Positions 1 through 5,159 of a stretch of DNA of 5,159 bases are shown here, one piece after another (the first letter of the stretch is position 1; every line of letters starts with the position of its first letter). Below the pieces are notes generated by a model. That model was not told the DNA's origin, ran no database searches, and worked only from the letters and a program-made list of their open reading frames with translations. The stretch is from Pseudomonadota bacterium (lineage in GTDB: Bacteria > Pseudomonadota > Alphaproteobacteria > Rhizobiales > Kaistiaceae). Location: the NCBI GenBank assembly GCA_023433185.1, contig JAEZEN010000538.1, forward strand, positions 1 to 5,159. The letters run 5' to 3'. A program made the position numbers and the translations under genes.

Positions 1-819
1 GGCTCGGCGAAGGCCGGCATTCCCGGTGTCGGCGCGATCGTCGCCGTGGCGAGCGGCAAGGGCGGCGTCGGCAAGTCGACCACCGCCGTGAACCTCGCCC
101 TCGCGCTCAAGGCGAACGGCCTCCGCGTCGGCATCCTCGACGCCGACATATACGGCCCTTCGCTGCCTCGCCTCCTCGCGCTCAAGGACAAGCCGGAGGT
201 GGTCAGCGGCCGTATCCTTCGCCCGCTCGAGTCGCACGGCGTGCGGGCCATGTCGATCGGCCTGCTCGTCGAGGAGGAGGCGCCGATGATCTGGCGTGGG
301 CCGATGGTGATGTCGGCGCTGACCCAGATGCTCCGCGAGGTCGAGTGGGGCGAGCTCGACATCCTCGTGGTCGACATGCCGCCCGGCACCGGCGACGCGC
401 AGCTCACGATGGCGCAGCAGGTGCCGCTCGCGGGCGCCGTCATCGTCTCGACGCCGCAGGACCTCGCCCTCATCGATGCCCGCAAGGGCCTCAACATGTT
501 CAGAAGGGTCGACGTGCCGGTCCTCGGCATCATCGAGAACATGAGCTACTTCGTCTGCCCGCATTGCGGCGGCCGCACCGACGTCTTCGCCCATGGCGGT
601 GCCCGCCACGAGGCCGAGCGGCTCGGCGTCCCGTTCCTCGGGGAGATCCCGCTCGACCTCGGCATCCGCATGACCTCGGACGCCGGCACGCCCATCGTGG
701 TCGCCGACCCCGACGGACCGCATGCGCAGGTCTTCCGGGAGATCGCCCGACGGGCATGGGACGGCGTTCAGGAGCAGCGCGCCGGCGGCCGTGCACCGCC
801 GCGGATCGTCATCGAATAG
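1..819 (+). CDS. mrp: Mrp/ApbC-family iron-sulfur cluster carrier ATPase (5' end outside window)
   Basis: This is a cytosolic P-loop ATPase of the Mrp/NBP35 family. Members bind a [4Fe-4S] cluster at a dimer interface and pass it to target apoproteins. The reading frame is open from base 1, so the gene enters from the left. The GTG at 46 lies inside the conserved strand before the P-loop and is not a real start. Of 272 visible residues, the deviant Walker A motif GKGGVGKST is at about 19-27, DMPPGTGD (Walker B/switch region) at about 125-132, and the CPHC cluster-ligand motif at about 186-189, preceded by IENMSYFV. Family members are usually about 350-380 residues, so roughly 90-100 N-terminal residues, normally a DUF59/MIP18-like domain, are missing beyond the edge. 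The stop is TAG at 817-819. A ParA/MinD ATPase would lack the CxxC in this position, so the family call is secure. The exact client proteins cannot be inferred. Confidence 0.95.
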   Translation, partial: GSAKAGIPGVGAIVAVASGKGGVGKSTTAVNLALALKANGLRVGILDADIYGPSLPRLLALKDKPEVVSGRILRPLESHGVRAMSIGLLVEEEAPMIWRGPMVMSALTQMLREVEWGELDILVVDMPPGTGDAQLTMAQQVPLAGAVIVSTPQDLALIDARKGLNMFRRVDVPVLGIIENMSYFVCPHCGGRTDVFAHGGARHEAERLGVPFLGEIPLDLGIRMTSDAGTPIVVADPDGPHAQVFREIARRAWDGVQEQRAGGRAPPRIVIE

Positions 820-834
820 GCGGAGCGCCGCGCC

Positions 835-852
835 CCGGATCAGCCGATCCGG
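835..852. terminator. Possible bidirectional terminator hairpin at the convergent mrp / DUF1513 junction
   Basis: A perfect 7-bp inverted repeat (CCGGATC / GATCCGG, loop AGCC) starts 16 bp after the mrp stop and spans the TGA stop of the DUF1513 gene at 842-840. Its position between convergent genes fits a shared terminator. No T-run follows on either strand, which weakens the call. In such GC-rich DNA it may also be a chance palindrome formed by the last codons of the DUF1513 gene. Confidence 0.35.
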
Positions 853-1919
853 CGGATGTGGTTGTCCCAGGCGACACCGGGATCCTCGCTCAGCATCGTG
901 CCGCCGCGCCAGAGGCGGCCGCGGCCGTCCGAGGAGAAGAAGTCGCGGCCGTCGCCGGCAATGCCGCACACGTCGGCCACCTCCCGCGTCGCGATGAGCG
1001 CACGGCGCGCCACGTCGAACACCATCACGCGTCCGCCGACCGGGCTGGTCGCCGCGATCCGCCCGCCATCCGCGCTCGCCGCCATCGCCCCGACATACTG
1101 CCGCATGCCCCGGTAGACGGCGCGGGGCGCCGCCACCAGTTCGACCGCGCCGCCGCGACGATGCCGTCCGACGAGGTCGACATCGTCGGTCACCGCGCCC
1201 TCGTACTGGCCGCCGAACCAGATGCTGCCGTCGCCGGCTTCCGCCAGGTGGCGGATCGAGAGCTGGTGGAGGGAAGGCGGCAGGACGACGCGCTCGATCA
1301 GGTCGCCGGTCCGCGCGTCGACATAGGCGAGCGCGGGCTCCATCGTCGCGAGATTGAGCTTCACGCGATCGAAGTCCGGGCTGGTGGCAATGCCGCCATT
1401 GCCGACCACGATGGTCCGGCCGTCCGACATCAGCATCGCCTCATGCGGATCGATCCCGCCACTGTCGAACTCGCCGATCCGGCGGTAGCCGGCGCCGACA
1501 TCGTAGACCCCGAGCACGCCGCGCTCGCCCTCCCAGTCGTTCTCGGTCGCGAGGAGGAGCCGGCCGTCGGCCGAGAACAGGCCATGGCCGTAGAAGTGCC
1601 GTCCCGCAGGCGGCGCGAAGCTCGCGATGCGGCGGCGGCCAGCGAGATCGATGGCGAGCGCGAACCATCCCGGCCGGCGCGCGAAGACGACGGCGGTGCT
1701 CCGGTCCGGCGAGACAGCGATGTCGTGGGCGCGGGCGTCGAGTTCCTCGCTGAACAGCACCGTGCCGGCATGGTCGAGCACGGCAACCGAGAAGGCATCC
1801 TTGCCGACCATCCGGGCCGCGACGAAGGCCGGCGGCTGGTCGGCCCGGGCGAGCGTCGCGAAGGGCAGCGCGCCGAGTGCCGCGAGCGACTTGAGGAAGA
1901 TGCGCCGGTCAGTCGCCAT
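840..1919 (-). CDS. DUF1513 family protein, Tat-exported, beta-propeller-like; last gene of the imelysin operon
   Basis: The product is 359 residues and matches the DUF1513 family, whose biochemical function is not established. The N-terminus has a twin-arginine signal: DRRIFLK at residues 4-10, a hydrophobic stretch at about 11-22, and a likely signal peptidase site after ARA (24-26). The mature part shows repeated strand-turn blocks of WD40/YVTN-propeller style, such as AHDIAVSPD (64-72), YGHGLFSADG (110-119), MLMSDGRTIVVGNGG (162-176) and TSPVGGRVMVFD (291-302). Family-typical stretches are GGIDPHE (154-160), LNLATMEPALAYVD (188-201) and HQLSIRHLA (218-226). The ATG at 1919 overlaps the end of the upstream imelysin gene by 11 bp. 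No good Shine-Dalgarno sequence precedes it, which suggests translational coupling. The Tat signal implies export in a folded state, possibly with a bound cofactor, but no cofactor motif is visible. It is the last gene before the convergent mrp gene. Confidence 0.9.
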   Translation of the reverse strand: MATDRRIFLKSLAALGALPFATLARADQPPAFVAARMVGKDAFSVAVLDHAGTVLFSEELDARAHDIAVSPDRSTAVVFARRPGWFALAIDLAGRRRIASFAPPAGRHFYGHGLFSADGRLLLATENDWEGERGVLGVYDVGAGYRRIGEFDSGGIDPHEAMLMSDGRTIVVGNGGIATSPDFDRVKLNLATMEPALAYVDARTGDLIERVVLPPSLHQLSIRHLAEAGDGSIWFGGQYEGAVTDDVDLVGRHRRGGAVELVAAPRAVYRGMRQYVGAMAASADGGRIAATSPVGGRVMVFDVARRALIATREVADVCGIAGDGRDFFSSDGRGRLWRGGTMLSEDPGVAWDNHIRRIG

Positions 1920-3036
1920 CGAGCGAGTTGAACCCCGTGATCAAGCCGAGCGCAGCGGGATAGTCGGCCTCGAGCAGGCCGAGCCCCTCGCCGAGCGGAA
2001 TGAGCGTGTAGCGGAGGTCGGCATTGGCCCCCGGCTCGGCGGCGAGCACCTCCCACGGCGTGCCGGCTGCCGCCACCCGGTCGAGCACGGCGTCGACCCG
2101 ACCGAGCTCGAAGGCCACCTGCCGCGCCGCCCAGGCCCTGTCGCCGGGCAGCGCGGCACCGATGCCGTCGGCGCCGACGAGCGCGACGATGGCATCGAGA
2201 TTGGCGCGGATCGAAGCGAGGGTCACATCGGAGCGCCAGAACGGGGCGCGTTTCGGCTGCGCCGCCTCCGGCGCCTCGCCGATCGAGGCGGCGAGCTTGA
2301 GGTCGCGAACCAGTTGCAACTGCTCTCGGGCCGCCTTGATCAGTTCCTGCGCCACCTCGCCATGCGAGCGATACACGGGGTCGTCGGGACCGGCGCCGCG
2401 CATCAGGTCGGCATAGCCGCCCGGCTGCGTCCAGTCCGCCTCGATCTCCATCGCCGTCGCGGCGACCGCGGCGGCGATCGTCGCCGCGTAGGCGCAGCGG
2501 AAGGCCGCCGCCGCGTCGGAAGCCCCGGCGAGCGTCGCGCTGCCCGTGCCGAAGAGGACGAACTCGAGGGCCAGCAGGCCCTGCACCGCGACGCTTTTCT
2601 CCCGGAGCGTGTCGAGGCGCGTGGCGGTCGGGTCCGCACCGGCGATCACCGCCTGCACCTGCTGCAGCCCGCGCCCGCGCGGATCGGGCCAGAAGAACAG
2701 CCGCTCGTGGCGGTTCGCCGCGCGCGCCGGGCCGAAGCGGAACATCTCCACTGCCGACCAGGCGACCGCGAGGTCGCGGAACCCGGTCCGGGCCGCTTCG
2801 AGCCGTCTCGCATCGGGCGCTGTACAGAGCGCTTCGATCACGGCCTGCTCGTCCCGGGCCGTCGCAACGAGGCGCCGGTAGGCCGGGACGATCGCGGCAT
2901 CGACGACATGCTCGACCACCGGCCGGAAGGCGATGGGGCCAGAGGAAGCGGCCCCCGCCTCGCCCTCCTGAGCCCGCAGAGGGCCGACCGCGACGACGAG
3001 CGCCGTCGCCACCGCAAGGCGGAGGAGGCCGGTCAT
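1909..3036 (-). CDS. Imelysin family protein (Peptidase_M75-like), second copy, divergent
   Basis: This is a 375-residue exported protein of the imelysin family, which includes IrpA and EfeO/EfeM relatives implicated in iron uptake or iron response. A Sec-type signal peptide is seen at residues 1-22 (positive residue, hydrophobic core LAVATALVVAVG, cleavage after LRA). The mature protein is alpha-helical and Ala-rich. Family-like stretches are RLFFWPDPRGRGLQQVQ (112-128), GLLALEFVLFG (153-163) and the C-terminal end GFNSLDGD (368-375). The metal-site motif GxHxxE of canonical imelysins appears as GLLALE (153-158): the Gly and Glu remain and the His is Leu. Peptidase activity is therefore not supported. 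The ATG at 3036 was chosen because it begins a proper signal peptide, has GGAG 8 nt upstream, and shares one base with the stop of the preceding gene. An in-frame start at 3237 would add 67 residues lying across the preceding gene and is rejected. Confidence 0.92.
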   Translation of the reverse strand: MTGLLRLAVATALVVAVGPLRAQEGEAGAASSGPIAFRPVVEHVVDAAIVPAYRRLVATARDEQAVIEALCTAPDARRLEAARTGFRDLAVAWSAVEMFRFGPARAANRHERLFFWPDPRGRGLQQVQAVIAGADPTATRLDTLREKSVAVQGLLALEFVLFGTGSATLAGASDAAAAFRCAYAATIAAAVAATAMEIEADWTQPGGYADLMRGAGPDDPVYRSHGEVAQELIKAAREQLQLVRDLKLAASIGEAPEAAQPKRAPFWRSDVTLASIRANLDAIVALVGADGIGAALPGDRAWAARQVAFELGRVDAVLDRVAAAGTPWEVLAAEPGANADLRYTLIPLGEGLGLLEADYPAALGLITGFNSLDGD

Positions 3037-3048
3037 CACAGCGACTCC
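3034..3048 (-). promoter_or_regulatory. Shine-Dalgarno and TGATG stop/start junction for the second imelysin gene
   Basis: On the minus strand a GGAG sequence (3048-3045) stands 8 nt before the ATG at 3036-3034. That ATG shares its A with the TGA stop of the di-heme oxidoreductase gene (3038-3036). The arrangement fixes the imelysin start and is the usual geometry for translational coupling through ribosome re-initiation. Confidence 0.75.
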
Positions 3049-4616
3049 AGGAAACGGATGAGGGCGCGCCGCTCGCCGGGCGAGGCGGCCACGACCCTCT
3101 CCTTTCCGGCCTCCGCCTCGCCGCCATGCCACAGCACCGCCTCGAGGAGGTTCCGCGCCCGGCCATCGTGGAGGAAGTTGGTATGGCCGTTGACGGTCTC
3201 GGTGAGGCCGATGCCCCAGAGCGGCGCGGTCCGCCACTCGCTTCCCGAGGCATCGCCCGCGGGCGCCCCGTCGGCGAGGCCCTCACCCATGTCGTGGAGA
3301 AGCATGTCGGTGTACGGCCAGATCAGCTGGAAGCGGTGCTCGGGCTGGGGCGCATCGCGGCGGGTCACGAATTTCGGCACATGGCACGACGCACACCCGA
3401 AGTCGTAGAACAGCCCCTTGCCCTGGAGCACCGCCGGGTCGTCCACGTCGCGCCGCACCGGGACCGCCAGGTTGCGGCTGTAGAAGCTGACGAGGTCGAG
3501 CACCGGGTCCGGCGCCTCCTCCGGCCCGAGGCGCACCTGCACGCCGCTCGGCGCTGCCCGGCACGCCGTCTGCGCCTCGGTGCAGTCACCCCACACCGCG
3601 GGCATCGGCGGGGTCGAGATGCCCATGTCGCCGGAGAAGGCCTCGGCCGACTGGGTGCGGACGCTCGGCGTTGATGCCTTCCACCCGAACCGTCCGAGGA
3701 CGAGGTCGCCCGTCTCGGGGTCTCGGACGATGCTCGGCCGGCCCGAGATGCCGTCGCCGTCGGCGTCGTCCGGGTCGGCATGGGCGAGGATGTCGCCGGG
3801 GTGGATCTGCTCGAGGAGCCCGACGCCGATCATCGGCGGAGCGACGCGCGGCGACAGCATCACGTCGTCCGCCATCGGCCCGTAGCCGAGGTCGTCGATC
3901 CGGTAGGTCGGCTTGCGGAGCGTCGCCGTCTCGCCGCCCGCGAGCGCCACCGGGATCTCCTCGTAGGTGATCCGCATCTCCCCCTCGGCGGGGATGCCGG
4001 GGACCGCGAAGTTCTGCAGCTGGCCGCCATAGGTCGGCTCCGGAATCCGGAGCAGCGCCTTGCCGGCAAGGGCGGCGTGCTCCGCCTCGGTCTCCGGCGG
4101 CACCGAGAGCCGGAGGACCATCGAGACGGCACGCGCGTCGCCGACCGGCGGGCTGCCGCGGCCGTCCTTGAGGTGGCATTCCTGGCAGCCACGGGCATTG
4201 AACAGCGGCCCGAGGCCATCCGACGCCTGGGTCGAGGACGGTGAGGAGACCCAGAGTTTCCGGAACAGGCCGTTGCCGATCTTGAAGTCCCGCTCGCCTT
4301 CGAACGAGAGATTGGCCGAGAACCGGGAGAATGCGTCGCGGTTCGGCGTGGCGTCGGTCGATGTCGCGCCGGCCGACATGCGCTCGAAGCGCTCGGCCCC
4401 GGTGAAGTCGACGGCCGGCGCGATGACGCTCGCCACGCGCGCCCTGTCCGCGTCGCTGAGGTCGTCGCGCCACGACAGGGCGGCGCCCGCAGTGGCCGAA
4501 CCGACGACGGCGAGGAGACCGAGCACGGCGCCCGCCAGTTCGAGGCCGGGTCGCGGTCTCTGAGGTTCCCGCTCCCGCGCGGGCGGGAACGGGCTGGCGG
4601 CAGGGTGGTCACGCAT
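3036..4616 (-). CDS. Di-heme oxidoreductase, DHOR/DUF1111 family (c-type cytochrome)
   Basis: This is an exported di-heme protein of the DHOR (DUF1111) family, often annotated as a thiol oxidoreductase and distantly MauG/cytochrome c peroxidase-like. The true substrate is unknown. The 526-residue product has a long basic and Pro-rich N-region (1-24), a hydrophobic segment (about 25-45) acting as signal peptide or membrane anchor, and two c-type heme motifs: CQECH (144-148) and CASCH (408-412). Other landmarks are an Asp-rich DPDDADGDGISGR segment (281-293) that looks calcium-binding, a possible disulfide pair C345/C352, and the C-terminal blocks WRTAPLWGIG (461-470), LHDGRAR (482-488) and LWHGGEA (495-501). 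The ATG at 4616 is preferred because it is closest to the signal segment. An in-frame GTG at 4625 would add three residues. Neither has a convincing Shine-Dalgarno sequence. The first gene of the block ends 61 bp upstream, and the next gene overlaps by one base. Confidence 0.93.
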   Translation of the reverse strand: MRDHPAASPFPPAREREPQRPRPGLELAGAVLGLLAVVGSATAGAALSWRDDLSDADRARVASVIAPAVDFTGAERFERMSAGATSTDATPNRDAFSRFSANLSFEGERDFKIGNGLFRKLWVSSPSSTQASDGLGPLFNARGCQECHLKDGRGSPPVGDARAVSMVLRLSVPPETEAEHAALAGKALLRIPEPTYGGQLQNFAVPGIPAEGEMRITYEEIPVALAGGETATLRKPTYRIDDLGYGPMADDVMLSPRVAPPMIGVGLLEQIHPGDILAHADPDDADGDGISGRPSIVRDPETGDLVLGRFGWKASTPSVRTQSAEAFSGDMGISTPPMPAVWGDCTEAQTACRAAPSGVQVRLGPEEAPDPVLDLVSFYSRNLAVPVRRDVDDPAVLQGKGLFYDFGCASCHVPKFVTRRDAPQPEHRFQLIWPYTDMLLHDMGEGLADGAPAGDASGSEWRTAPLWGIGLTETVNGHTNFLHDGRARNLLEAVLWHGGEAEAGKERVVAASPGERRALIRFLESL

Positions 4617-4641
4617 TGCGGTCACGCGAAACCGAGGTGGC

Positions 4642-4664
4642 GGGAGGGCCGCCCCTGCCCTCCC
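4642..4664 (-). other. Intercistronic GC-rich hairpin between first imelysin gene and di-heme oxidoreductase gene
   Basis: A perfect 8-bp inverted repeat (GGGAGGGC / GCCCTCCC, loop of 7 nt) lies in the only real gap of the - strand block. In the transcript it starts 13 nt after the TAG stop of the first imelysin gene and ends 25 nt before the ATG of the oxidoreductase gene. No run of T follows it in the direction of transcription, so it is not a classic intrinsic terminator. It could be a partial terminator, an RNA processing or 3'-end stabilising element, or a purely compositional palindrome. The purine-rich arm is Shine-Dalgarno-like but would be buried in the stem. Confidence 0.5.
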
Positions 4665-4677
4665 TGGGACGCAGCCC

Positions 4678-5159
4678 CTACTGGAACACCGCGTCGGGAT
4701 TGTCGAGGCTGTCGGAGCCCTCGACGCTGATCGCGCCGAGACCAAGTGCCGCAACCGCCCGCTCGATCGACCGGGTCTGGTCGATCAGCCCGTCGATCGC
4801 GGCCTGGACCGCCGCGTTGCCCTCGCCATTGCCCTCGCCGATCATCTGATCGTAGGCCTCGATCGACTCGGCACGTGCCCGCAGCGCCGCCATGGCGGCG
4901 ACGGTGACATCGAGTTTTGCGGCGATTTCGGCGTCCAGAGCGGGATCCGTTTCCCTGACGAGGTCGGACACCGACGGCCCCGCCACGACCGTGCCGTCGA
5001 TCCGCCGGTAGTGACCCGTATAGGCGTTCCGGATGCCGATCTGGTCGAAATAGTGCGAATTGTGGGTGTTGTCGGAGAAGCAGTCGTGCTCCTCCTCGGG
5101 GTCGTGGAGGAGGAGGCCGAGCTTCATGCGCTCGCCCGCGAGCTCGCCATAGGACAGTG
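4678..5159 (-). CDS. Imelysin family protein (Peptidase_M75/IrpA-like), C-terminal part; 5' end outside window
   Basis: The last 159 residues of a canonical imelysin-family protein are visible; the frame is open to the right edge. The ATG at 5127 is internal, because the conserved run LSYGELAGERM is read directly through it. Diagnostic residues follow: DPEEEHDCFSDNTHNS (visible 19-34), close to the EEHSCFSDNTH signature of IrpA-type iron-regulated proteins. The remainder is helical and Ala/Glu-rich, ending in DNPDAVFQ before the TAG at 4680-4678. The N-terminal export signal and the GxHxxE metal motif, if present, lie outside the window. It is the most upstream gene visible in the - strand block and probably its first or an early member. 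Its product is likely periplasmic or envelope-anchored and linked to iron acquisition or response. A direct iron-binding or peptidase role cannot be judged from this part. Confidence 0.92.
   Translation of the reverse strand, partial: LSYGELAGERMKLGLLLHDPEEEHDCFSDNTHNSHYFDQIGIRNAYTGHYRRIDGTVVAGPSVSDLVRETDPALDAEIAAKLDVTVAAMAALRARAESIEAYDQMIGEGNGEGNAAVQAAIDGLIDQTRSIERAVAALGLGAISVEGSDSLDNPDAVFQ

Noticed and set aside
3037..3237. A 67-residue N-terminal extension of the second imelysin from an in-frame start at 3237
   Set aside because: It would lie within the end of the oxidoreductase gene and place the signal peptide internally; the ATG at 3036 has a Shine-Dalgarno sequence and starts a proper signal peptide.
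1430..3286. A 618-codon open frame on the - strand, overlapping the second imelysin in another frame
   Set aside because: Its translation is low-complexity Arg/Ser/Ala/Pro sequence that crosses the boundaries of three genuine genes; it is a frame shadow.
1627..3408. A 593-codon open frame on the + strand opposite the imelysin and oxidoreductase genes, and a 528-codon frame at 345-1931
   Set aside because: Both are antisense or out-of-frame shadows typical of high-GC coding DNA. Their translations are Arg/Pro/Ala-rich with no recognisable domain, while the genes they overlap match known families throughout.
3747..3773. Repetitive GTCGTC/GTCGGC-like bases suggesting a short repeat
   Set aside because: They simply encode the Asp/Gly-rich DPDDADGDG segment, which is family-typical for the di-heme oxidoreductase.
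1..5159. CRISPR arrays, tRNA or rRNA genes, insertion sequences, attachment sites
   Set aside because: No regularly spaced repeats, transposase genes, terminal inverted repeats or RNA gene signatures were seen; nearly all bases are accounted for by five protein genes.

Overview
The window is GC-rich (about 70% by eye) and almost fully coding. It holds one partial gene on the + strand and a four-gene block on the - strand that converge near position 830. GC content, codon use and protein families suggest a proteobacterium, most likely an alphaproteobacterium. That placement is inferred from gene content and general resemblance, not from a marker gene.

Left part (1-819, +): the C-terminal three quarters of an Mrp/ApbC-type P-loop ATPase, an iron-sulfur cluster carrier. 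It runs off the left edge. A 20-bp gap separates its stop codon from the stop codon of the - strand block.

Right part (840-5159, -), in transcription order from right to left: the C-terminal part of an imelysin-family protein, cut by the right edge; a di-heme, c-type cytochrome-like oxidoreductase of the DHOR (DUF1111) family; a second, divergent imelysin-family protein; and a DUF1513 beta-propeller-like protein with a twin-arginine signal. The last three genes are tightly packed: a TGATG stop/start overlap at 3034-3038 and an 11-bp overlap at 1909-1919. The only gap, 4617-4677, contains a perfect 8-bp GC-rich inverted repeat. The promoter must lie to the right of the window, so regulation cannot be read here.

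Imelysin, DHOR, imelysin and DUF1513 form a recurrent gene set in proteobacteria. Imelysin-family proteins (IrpA, EfeO/EfeM relatives) are linked to iron acquisition or iron response. All three products with a visible N-terminus carry export signals, and the first imelysin is expected to be exported too. The reasonable inference is a periplasmic or envelope iron-related redox system whose biochemical role is not settled. The Mrp gene handles iron-sulfur clusters in the cytosol, but it is transcribed convergently and need not be functionally connected. The locus is therefore a recognisable but poorly characterised system, not a clearly new one.
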